Assembly (NCBI GenBank): GCA_016183885.1
Contig: JACPDS010000050.1
Coordinates: forward strand, 1,933-7,136
DNA length: 5,204 nt
Direction: 5' to 3'
DNA from: Armatimonadota bacterium
GTDB lineage: Bacteria; Vulcanimicrobiota; JACPDS01
In this document: positions 1 through 5,204 of the stretch, piece by piece
Position numbering within the stretch: the first letter of the stretch is position 1
Layout of the letters: every line of letters begins with the position of its first letter
Translations under genes and position numbers: made by a program
The notes under the pieces: model-generated
Told to the model about the DNA's origin: nothing
Database searches by the model: none
The model's input: only the letters and a program-made list of their open reading frames with translations

Positions 1-198
1 TTTAATCTGGAAAAGATGATTAAACTTTTAAAAGAATATAGTCTGTATTCCCAATTTATCATTATTACTCATAATCGTTTAACTATGGAAAGCGCTGCCG
101 AAATTTATGGAGTAACGATGGAAGAACAGGGAGTTTCTAAGGTTATTTCTTTTAAATTAAATGAAAAAAATAAAAGAAAGGAATTGATATATCAATGA
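1..198 (+). CDS. smc: Chromosome segregation protein SMC, C-terminal end (5' truncated by window)
   Basis: These are the last 65 codons of an SMC ATPase, the condensin core subunit that organises and segregates the chromosome. The frame is open from base 1, so the Met codon at base 16 is internal and not the start. The visible part is the end of the C-terminal ATPase head. It contains the H-loop motif ITHN (His at bases 70-72), followed by the typical tail TMESAAEIYGVTMEEQGVSK and a beta-strand-like VISFKL. Bacterial SMC proteins usually end shortly after this GVT-x-x-x-x-GVSK block, so the 3' end looks intact. The Walker A, hinge, signature and Walker B regions lie outside the window. The stop TGA overlaps the ATG of the next gene in an ATGA arrangement, which points to translational coupling. 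The assignment is from motif recognition. A related SMC-type or RecN-like ATPase is much less likely. Confidence 0.9.
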   Translation, partial: FNLEKMIKLLKEYSLYSQFIIITHNRLTMESAAEIYGVTMEEQGVSKVISFKLNEKNKRKELIYQ

Positions 199-1043
199 CC
201 GTAGGATTAGAAATCGATCTTCCTCGTCAAATTTATTTGCCCGGAGAAGAGTTAACCGGAAAGGTTATTTTAAAATCAGATATTCCCGCCAAAAATCTTT
301 TCCTGACTCTTCATGGGGAAGAAGTGATTGGGGCTAAAAATATCGCTTTTTCCTTAATTATTCCTTTGCTTAAAATAGAACAATCCTTATATGCTTCTAA
401 AGAAGAAACTGAAATTATCCCTCAGGGGGAATATCCATTTAGTTTTCTAATTCCTCCTTCTATTTTACCTTCTTTTGCAAGTTCTGATTTTAAATGCCAA
501 TATTATTTAACCTGCCGATTAGAGGTTTCAACTAAACCGCATATTTTAGGGAAAGTAAATATTACTATTATTCCTTATAATTTAGAATTGCCGGATCAAC
601 AAAAAGAAATTGAATTTGGAATTAAGGAAGAAGATTTTGAATTTAGGGCTTATTTAGAGAAATCCTATTTTTTTGTTAATGAAACGATGAAAGGAAATTT
701 TGTTTTTAACTCCTCCAGTTTAAAACTTAAAAAGATTGTTTTTAATCTCAGAGCTTTAGCTACGTCAATTTATAAATATTTTCCTTATCAGGAATTAGTT
801 TGGTCTGAAAAGAAAGAAGTTATTTTAAAAGAAAGAAAACAGGAAGAAATTAAAGGAATTTTTGGTTTTAATCTGCCTAAAATTGCCCCATTTACTCATT
901 TCTGGAACACTTTTCAGCTAAATTGGGTCTTGGAAGTTAGCTTGGAATTAACTAACGGAAAAGAATATTTTACCCAAGTTCAAGTGGATGTTTATAAAAT
1001 TTATAAAGAGTTTTACGGAATAATTAAAAAAGATTTAAGTTAA
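195..1043 (+). CDS. Arrestin-fold protein, two domains, function unknown
   Basis: This 282-residue protein has no recognised bacterial function, but its pattern matches the arrestin fold. Residues 5-26 read as an arrestin N-terminal strand pair with the hallmark YLPGEELTGKVIL, and LTLHGEE follows at 37-43. Residues 78-94 (GEYPFSFLIPPSILPSF) match the G-x-y-x-F-x-F-x-x-P-x-x-x-P-S-F signature of arrestin N domains. A second domain starts near residue 148, where YFFVNETMKGNFVFNSSS (158-175) repeats the 'pGe-x-i-x-G-x-v-x-N' layout of arrestin C domains with Asn in place of Gly. There is no signal peptide or membrane segment, so it is probably cytoplasmic and likely a protein-binding scaffold. 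The ATG overlaps the SMC stop by 4 bases, and an AAAGGA at 177-182 could serve as a ribosome binding site with rather long (12-base) spacing. Spo0M-like proteins are the best-known bacterial arrestin-fold family, but orthology is not claimed. The fold call is fairly firm and the role is unknown. Confidence 0.72.
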   Translation: MTVGLEIDLPRQIYLPGEELTGKVILKSDIPAKNLFLTLHGEEVIGAKNIAFSLIIPLLKIEQSLYASKEETEIIPQGEYPFSFLIPPSILPSFASSDFKCQYYLTCRLEVSTKPHILGKVNITIIPYNLELPDQQKEIEFGIKEEDFEFRAYLEKSYFFVNETMKGNFVFNSSSLKLKKIVFNLRALATSIYKYFPYQELVWSEKKEVILKERKQEEIKGIFGFNLPKIAPFTHFWNTFQLNWVLEVSLELTNGKEYFTQVQVDVYKIYKEFYGIIKKDLS

Positions 1044-1044
1044 A

Positions 1045-1740
1045 GTGAGTAAATTCCTTAAGAAGTTAAATTCCAAATTTTGTCTTTTAGTAAGTTTAAC
1101 CGAAAATGACCCCCATTTAGCTGAAATTGCCCAAAATTGCGGAGCGGACGCGATTAAAGTTCATTTAAATGTTAAACATCGGGCAAGCAATGTTTTATTT
1201 GGAAGTTGGTCTAAAGAAAAAAAGAAAATTTTAAAGATTTTTAAGGCAGTCAATATCCCCATAGGAATTGTTCCGGGCGCAGAGGTGACAGCTAATTTCA
1301 AGGAAATGCTGGAGATGGAGGAATTGGGAATAGATTTTTGGGATATTTTTATTCATCATCTGCCGACTTATTTGTTTAAATTAAAAATGGGAAAAATGAC
1401 AGCCTTAGATAATCAATATCCTTTAAATTTTGCTCATTATTTAAAGGATATTGGAATTAATGCCATTGAAGGTTCAATTATTCCGCCTGAAGAATACGGC
1501 AAAAAATTAAACGCTCGGGATTTAATTTTTTATTATCATTTAATAAAAAATCTTAATTTACCTTTAATTATTCCCACTCAAAGGAAAATTGAATTGGAAG
1601 ATCTTTTTTATTTAAAAAAAATAGGCGCTTCCGGAATCGGTATTGGAGCGGTGGTAACAGGTAAAGAAAAAAATAAAATTAAAAAAGTTATTTCAGATTT
1701 TTCTCGAAAAATTAAAGAACTTAATGCTTTAAATTCTTAA
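1045..1740 (+). CDS. TIM-barrel-like protein resembling NanE/ThiE-type phosphate-binding barrels, substrate unknown
   Basis: This 231-residue protein shows the alternating strand/helix rhythm of a (beta/alpha)8 barrel. Strand-like segments include FCLLVSL (12-18), GADAIKVHL (33-41), IPIGIVPGAE (71-80), LPLIIP (near 172-177) and GASGIGIGAVVTG (194-206). The last is a glycine-rich loop of the kind that binds a substrate phosphate in barrels such as N-acetylmannosamine-6-phosphate epimerase (NanE), ThiE or HisA/HisF. The run 'PLIIPTQRKI...LKKIGASGIGIGAVVTGKE' parallels the end of NanE, where 'PVIAEGRI' leads to 'GA-x-x-VVVG-x-AIT'. Expected NanE catalytic residues could not be placed with confidence, so the enzyme activity is not assigned. 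The GTG start lies one base after the upstream stop. The in-frame TAA at 1036-1038 limits any extension, and no Shine-Dalgarno sequence is visible, so translation probably depends on coupling to the arrestin-like gene. There is no signal peptide. Barrel fold is likely, and the specific reaction is unknown. Confidence 0.65.
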   Translation: MSKFLKKLNSKFCLLVSLTENDPHLAEIAQNCGADAIKVHLNVKHRASNVLFGSWSKEKKKILKIFKAVNIPIGIVPGAEVTANFKEMLEMEELGIDFWDIFIHHLPTYLFKLKMGKMTALDNQYPLNFAHYLKDIGINAIEGSIIPPEEYGKKLNARDLIFYYHLIKNLNLPLIIPTQRKIELEDLFYLKKIGASGIGIGAVVTGKEKNKIKKVISDFSRKIKELNALNS

Positions 1741-1825
1741 AAAAATCATTTTTGCTTATTTTTATTGTTTTCATATTCTCTTTAAATATCCTTAAAAAAA
1801 CAATATTTTTGCGGAAAAATTTCTC

Positions 1826-3328
1826 TTAGGTTTTATAGATATGAATTTGAATTATCTTGGTTCTTTGATAATTTAAAAAAACTTGATAACCTAAATAAAA
1901 ATAATGCTTATCTAAATAATCTTTTAGATATAGGCGAGGATCCTCATACCATTCTTGATTTTGAATTAAACAAATATATTGATATTTTTTAGCAATTTCC
2001 GCCAGCGTTCCATCTTTACTTATTTTAAAATTGTTTTTTCTGAAAAATGCTTTTCCTAAGAAAATTTTATTTTCTTTTAATTTAGGGTAAAGATTATAAA
2101 TATTCAAAAAATATAAATTATTTAAATTTTGAGAATAATAACTAAAAGCATGATAACTATAAAAATGCTGCAGAATAAACAAAGTTTTATAATTAGAAAA
2201 ATTCTTTTTTAAAAATAAAGCGGCTTCCTTCCAGTCAGCGGTTTGATACATTTTAATAAAACCATTATTTAAAAAAGAAAATAAATTCAAGAAAAAAAAT
2301 AAAATTATAATTATGTTTAAAATTATTTTTCTTTTTTTTTCAAATAATTTTAATATTCCTAAACCTAAAACTAAAAAATAAGCCGGAAAAATAAAACTGC
2401 TATGACGATAAGAAAAAATATGAATAGGAGTAAAAATAGATATCCCCAGGGATAAAAATAAAGGGAAAAATAAATAAGAATATAAAAAAATAATTTTTTC
2501 TTTAAGAAATTTAAATTCTAAAATAACATAAACAATTAAACCTCCAAAAATTATATCGATAAATATTCTTAAAAAATTTGGAAAATAAATACTCTCCCCT
2601 CCATTTAAAGTATAAAAAAAATAAAAAAAATCTTCTAATGTTGGAGAGGTTAAAATTTTGCCCGCCTTGCCTTGAATTTGGCTTAAAAAGAGAAGTATGC
2701 CCGGAAGAATAGTTAAAATTAAAATTAATTGACTTAAGAGCCATTTTTTAATACTTATTTTTTTATAATAAAAAAATAAAATTAATATATTTTGAGAGAT
2801 TATAATTAAAATGGAATTATAATGGGCATAAAACATTAAGATATTTGCCAAGATAAACCTTATCCAGTATTTTTTATTATTTTGAAAAATTAATTTACTT
2901 AAACAAAAAAAAGAAATTAAACTTAATAAGAAAAATAAAGGATACATTCTAGCTTCTTGGTCAAATTGAATAACTTTACTAGAGATAGCTATTAAACCGG
3001 CTCCGATTAATCCAATTTTGCGGTTAAATAATTCTGCGCCTAATAAATATTGAAAGTAAATTACTAAAATCCCAATAATTGTCGATAATAAGCGGCTTGA
3101 AAATTCACTTTCTCCAAAAAACTTTATCCAAAAATGTAAAATTATATAATATAAAGGCGGGTGGGCATCAACATTTTTAATAAATAAAACTAAATTTGTT
3201 AAGCTTAATTTAGCCGCAAAAATACTAAAAGCCTCGTCAACCCAAAAGCTGTTATTGGTTAAAGTAATTAATCTTAAAAATAATCCTAAAGATAAGATAT
3301 AAAATAAACTGGTGAATTTTAATTTCAT
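1826..3328 (-). CDS. Multi-pass membrane glycosyltransferase, GT-C fold (PMT/ArnT-like)
   Basis: This 500-residue integral membrane protein is probably a lipid-phosphate-sugar-dependent glycosyltransferase of the PMT_2/ArnT type. Such enzymes transfer a sugar from a polyprenyl-phosphate donor to a protein or glycan on the outer face of the membrane. The first membrane helix (about 5-23) is followed by the external loop FWVDEAFS, whose Asp31-Glu32 matches the catalytic acidic site of GT-C enzymes. Then come DAHPPLYY (54-61), a conserved part of this family, and QEARMYPL (124-131), which is equally typical. About ten hydrophobic segments run to near residue 350. A soluble tail of about 150 residues includes ADWKEAALFLKK, common in this family's C-terminal domains. 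The start ATG has only a weak GAG five bases upstream. The gene lies 48 bases after the sigma-factor stop with no obvious terminator between them, so co-transcription is plausible. Substrate and donor sugar cannot be read from the sequence. S-layer or pilin glycosylation are possibilities only. Confidence 0.85.
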   Translation of the reverse strand: MKLKFTSLFYILSLGLFLRLITLTNNSFWVDEAFSIFAAKLSLTNLVLFIKNVDAHPPLYYIILHFWIKFFGESEFSSRLLSTIIGILVIYFQYLLGAELFNRKIGLIGAGLIAISSKVIQFDQEARMYPLFFLLSLISFFCLSKLIFQNNKKYWIRFILANILMFYAHYNSILIIISQNILILFFYYKKISIKKWLLSQLILILTILPGILLFLSQIQGKAGKILTSPTLEDFFYFFYTLNGGESIYFPNFLRIFIDIIFGGLIVYVILEFKFLKEKIIFLYSYLFFPLFLSLGISIFTPIHIFSYRHSSFIFPAYFLVLGLGILKLFEKKRKIILNIIIILFFFLNLFSFLNNGFIKMYQTADWKEAALFLKKNFSNYKTLFILQHFYSYHAFSYYSQNLNNLYFLNIYNLYPKLKENKIFLGKAFFRKNNFKISKDGTLAEIAKKYQYICLIQNQEWYEDPRLYLKDYLDKHYFYLGYQVFLNYQRTKIIQIHIYKT

Positions 3329-3376
3329 TTTTTCTCAATATAAATCAACCGAAATAGGGGATAGCGCGGAAATTTT

Positions 3377-4099
3377 TTAAAAAAGATCATGTTTTAATAA
3401 ATTTTTTAATTTAACTAATGATCCTTTAAAAAATCGGGAAACTTGTCTTTGAGAAATCCCCAGCATCTTCCCAATTTGGGTTTGAGTTAAATCTTGATAA
3501 AAAAATAAATAAATAACTTTTTGCTCTACAATTTTTAAATTTTCAAGGGCTTCTATTAATGTTAAACGATCTTCAACGGATAACTTAAAACTTTCATTAT
3601 AATCGCGAATATTATCAATCAAACTCCCTTCTTCTCTATCGGATTCTTTGAAAAACATACTGCTTAGCATAAAAACTTCATTTACTTCTTCAAGATTAAG
3701 ATGACAATATTTAGAAATTTCTAAAAAAGTAGGGAATTTTTGATATTTTTGTAAATATTTATCAACAAAAAAAGAAGCTATGCGTTGATTTTTTAAAAAT
3801 GAACGCGGTTTGCGAATTTCAACATGTTTATCTCTTAAAAAATGTCTAATTTCTCCAAGAATATAATGAGTAGCATAAGTAGAAAATTTTATCTTCTTTT
3901 TTAGATCAAAATTATCTACAGCTTTAATTAATCCTAGATAGCCGGTTTGCAATAAATCTTCACGGGCATTACTGTATCCCTTGAAAAAATGACTGACCAA
4001 ACTATTAACTAGGGGAATATATTTACAGACTATTTTATCTCTTAAGAGGGAATCTTTATTTTCATAGTATTTAATAAAATCTAAATCTTCTTCTGGCAT
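3377..4099 (-). CDS. RNA polymerase sigma factor, sigma-70 family group 3 (SigB/SigF/SigG-like)
   Basis: This 240-residue alternative sigma factor directs RNA polymerase to a special promoter set. It lacks region 1.1 and opens with region 2. KYIPLVNSLVSHF (26-38) leads into EDLLQTGYLGLIKAVDNFD (47-65), the core-binding helix, and KFSTYATHYILGEIRHFLRD (71-90), the -10 recognition and melting segment. The GEIRHFLRD ending is characteristic of SigB/SigF/SigG proteins and differs from FliA. Region 3 covers roughly 100-165. Region 4 (184-240) has the helix-turn-helix TQTQIGKMLGISQRQVSRFF (205-224), matching the family's T-Q-x-x-I-x-x-x-L-G-I-S-Q-x-x-V-S-R pattern. Bacillus relatives are about 255-262 residues, so this is slightly short but looks intact. 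No anti-sigma or anti-anti-sigma gene is visible in the window. The start ATG has no Shine-Dalgarno sequence. A terminator-like hairpin separates it from pilC, so it may have its own promoter. The family is clear and the regulon is unknown. Confidence 0.92.
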   Translation of the reverse strand: MPEEDLDFIKYYENKDSLLRDKIVCKYIPLVNSLVSHFFKGYSNAREDLLQTGYLGLIKAVDNFDLKKKIKFSTYATHYILGEIRHFLRDKHVEIRKPRSFLKNQRIASFFVDKYLQKYQKFPTFLEISKYCHLNLEEVNEVFMLSSMFFKESDREEGSLIDNIRDYNESFKLSVEDRLTLIEALENLKIVEQKVIYLFFYQDLTQTQIGKMLGISQRQVSRFFKGSLVKLKNLLKHDLF

Positions 4100-4123
4100 T
4101 TTTAAAAATTAAATATAATTTTT
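4100..4123 (-). other. Very short AT-rich leader between terminator hairpin and sigma-factor start codon
   Basis: Only 24 bases separate the candidate terminator's T tract from the sigma-factor ATG. They consist of A and T only, with no purine-rich Shine-Dalgarno sequence. A TATATT hexamer (minus strand, 4112-4117) is present but too close to the ATG to leave much of a leader if used as a -10. Translation of the sigma gene therefore seems to start on an unstructured A/U leader. Confidence 0.5.
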
Positions 4124-4161
4124 AAAAAAGAGGAAATAATTTTTTAATTATATCCCCTTTT
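4124..4161 (-). terminator. Candidate intrinsic terminator after pilC
   Basis: On the minus strand this reads as a 16-position stem with a four-base AAAA loop (4142-4145). The arms are 4146-4161 and 4126-4141. Fourteen positions are Watson-Crick pairs. Position 4131/4156 is G-U in the minus-strand RNA (A-C, unpaired, in the plus strand), and 4135/4152 is a U-U mismatch. The GGGGA/UCCUC core sits at the base of the stem and is followed by six T (4129 down to 4124), the classic stem-plus-U-tract layout. The G-U pair favours the minus-strand RNA, the direction of pilC. The hairpin begins 22 bases after the pilC stop. It was paired by eye, and no folding energy was computed. Confidence 0.7.
4147..4152 (-). 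promoter_or_regulatory. Possible -10 element (TATAAT) for the sigma-factor gene, inside the terminator stem
   Basis: The minus strand carries a perfect TATAAT at 4152-4147, within the rising arm of the terminator. Used as a -10, it would start transcription near 4140 and give a leader of about 40 bases before the sigma ATG. The region 16-18 bases upstream offers only TTTATT-like sequence, a poor match to TTGACA. In DNA this AT-rich a TATAAT arises easily by chance, so the call is tentative. The short gap between terminator and ATG leaves few other places for a promoter. Confidence 0.3.
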
Positions 4162-4183
4162 AATTAAAAAATAAATTTTTAAA

Positions 4184-5204
4184 TTAATGTAATGTTCCAA
4201 TTAATTGATATAGAGGAAGAAATACAGAAATAACAATAAATCCAACTATTCCTCCCATTGCTACCACCATAATCGGCTCAAGCATAGCGGTAAGAGAAGA
4301 TAATAAATATTCTACCTCAGTATCATAGAAGTCGGCAATTTTTGCAAGCATAGCGTCTAAATTTCCAGTTTCTTCGCCTACGGCTACCATTTGAGTAACC
4401 ATTGGAGGAAAAAGTCCGCTTGATCCCAAAGGACTGGCAATACTTTCACCCTCTCGAATGCTTTCCCTGACTTTATTAAGCGTTAAGGCAATAACTTCAT
4501 TGCCGGAAGCTTTTCCCACAATCTCTAAAGATTGCATAATAGGTACGCCGGAAGAAAGTAAAGTCCCAAGAGTTCTGCAAAATCGTGAAATAGCAACTTT
4601 TTTATTTAAAATCCCAAAAACAGGAACACTTATTTTTAACATATCAAATTGCCTTTTTCCGGTTGGAGTTTGTCCGTATAGATTCATTCCAATAGCCGCT
4701 CCCACAATAATAATTAAAGATGGAATTACAACTAAAGGATTGCGGGCTCCTTTTGTAACAGCTATTAAAATTTGAGTGGGTAAAGGAAGTTTTAAATTCA
4801 TTCCCTGAAATAAATCTACAAAAGTAGGAAGAATATAAGTAACCAAGAAAAATACGATGCCAAGAGCCATAATCAAAATTACCGTAGGATAAGTAAGAGC
4901 TGACTTTACCTTTTTCTTTAAATTAAAATCTTTTTCCATAAAACCGGCTAATCGATCTAAAACCTCGTCAAGCGCCCCTCCCATTTCTCCCGCTTTAATC
5001 ATACTGGCATATAAGGTGCTGAATACTAAAGGATATTTGCTTAAAGCATTGGATAATGTTGAACCTCCTTCTACATCTTTTCTTACTAAAATTAAAGTTT
5101 GTTGGAGTTTTTTATCTTCTGTTTGTTCGGAAAGAATATCCAAACAACGCACCATTGCTAATCCAGCATTAATCATTGTGGCAAATTGACGGGAAAAAAC
5201 CGTA
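4184..5204 (-). CDS. pilC: Type IV pilus / type II secretion inner-membrane platform protein PilC/GspF (5' end outside window)
   Basis: This is the cytoplasmic-membrane platform protein on which the pilus or pseudopilus assembly ATPase acts to insert and extract pilin subunits. The frame stays open to the window edge: the nine codons before the Met at 5174-5176 read TVFSRQFATM, matching the conserved family block F-x-R-Q-L/F-A-x-M-I-x-A-G. That Met is therefore internal. About 339 residues are visible against a usual length near 400, so roughly the first 60 are missing. Two repeated T2SSF domains are present. Domain 1 spans about visible residues 3-130, with a GEMGGALDEVL box, helix KSALTYPTVILIMA and the following membrane segment. 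Domain 2 spans about 210-335, with FCRTLGTLLSSGVPI, GEETGNLDAML and a C-terminal membrane helix. The two G-E-x-G-x-L-D boxes are a family hallmark. Other pilus genes (pilB, pilT, pilins) would be expected upstream, beyond the window. PilC and GspF cannot be told apart without them. Confidence 0.93.
   Translation of the reverse strand, partial: TVFSRQFATMINAGLAMVRCLDILSEQTEDKKLQQTLILVRKDVEGGSTLSNALSKYPLVFSTLYASMIKAGEMGGALDEVLDRLAGFMEKDFNLKKKVKSALTYPTVILIMALGIVFFLVTYILPTFVDLFQGMNLKLPLPTQILIAVTKGARNPLVVIPSLIIIVGAAIGMNLYGQTPTGKRQFDMLKISVPVFGILNKKVAISRFCRTLGTLLSSGVPIMQSLEIVGKASGNEVIALTLNKVRESIREGESIASPLGSSGLFPPMVTQMVAVGEETGNLDAMLAKIADFYDTEVEYLLSSLTAMLEPIMVVAMGGIVGFIVISVFLPLYQLIGTLH

Noticed and set aside
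1741..1753. AAAAATCATTTTT palindrome right after the TIM-barrel stop codon
   Set aside because: Only five A-T pairs with a three-base loop. The T-rich stretch after it may help termination but no stable hairpin is visible.
1805..1820. Small inverted repeat ATTTTT-GCGG-AAAAAT in the convergent gap
   Set aside because: The stem is six A-T pairs only, with no GC core, so it is too weak to call a terminator. It is also expected by chance in such AT-rich DNA.
2511..2744. 77-codon open frame on the minus strand inside the glycosyltransferase gene
   Set aside because: It lies wholly within the 500-residue membrane protein in another frame, has no recognisable domain, and its composition is that of a shadow frame.
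4147..4175. Possible SigB-type promoter (GTTTAA ... GGGWAW) for autoregulation of the sigma gene
   Set aside because: GGGATA/GGGGAT each miss the -10 pattern by one base, and the best upstream match (ATTTAT) fits only 4 of 6. The GGGG run is already explained by the terminator stem.
4458..4775. 105-codon open frame on the plus strand opposite pilC
   Set aside because: It is antisense to a strongly conserved PilC/GspF coding region and shows no domain pattern.
1..5204. Alternative genetic code with TGA reassigned (as in some candidate phyla)
   Set aside because: The SMC homologue ends at TGA exactly where the family usually ends, and no in-frame TGA interrupts the other genes.

Overview
The window is AT-rich bacterial DNA with short intergenic gaps and six protein-coding genes. 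Two of the genes run off the edges. The bacterial assignment rests on a sigma-70-family RNA polymerase sigma factor, a GspF/PilC pilus platform protein and an SMC tail. All stop codons fit the standard bacterial code (the SMC homologue ends in TGA at the expected place, the others in TAA). Several starts lack a clear Shine-Dalgarno sequence. Low GC, compact layout, type IV pilus machinery and weak ribosome binding sites would suit a Patescibacteria/CPR-like or other deep-branching low-GC lineage. That is an inference, not a demonstrated assignment.

Left block, + strand (1-1740): the last 65 codons of an SMC chromosome-segregation ATPase overlap by 4 bases (ATGA) with a 282-residue protein that reads as a two-domain arrestin-fold protein. 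One base after that gene's stop, a 231-residue TIM-barrel-like protein starts at GTG. The three genes look like one transcription unit. The second and third have no established function, and their tie to SMC is positional only.

Middle gap (1741-1825): an AT-rich convergent intergenic stretch. No strong terminator is visible.

Right block, - strand (5204 down to 1826): in transcription order, a type IV pilus/type II secretion inner-membrane platform protein (PilC/GspF family, 5' end outside the window), a good candidate intrinsic terminator with a T tract, a 240-residue SigB/SigF-type sigma factor, and a 500-residue multi-pass GT-C glycosyltransferase of the PMT/ArnT type. The terminator lies only 24 bases before the sigma start codon and carries a perfect TATAAT in its rising arm. 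It may therefore separate pilC from the sigma gene while overlapping that gene's own promoter.

The points most worth a second look are the bacterial arrestin-like protein coupled to SMC, the unassigned TIM-barrel gene behind it, and the sporulation/stress-type sigma factor beside pilus and cell-surface glycosylation genes. No mobile elements, CRISPR arrays, tRNA or rRNA genes were seen.
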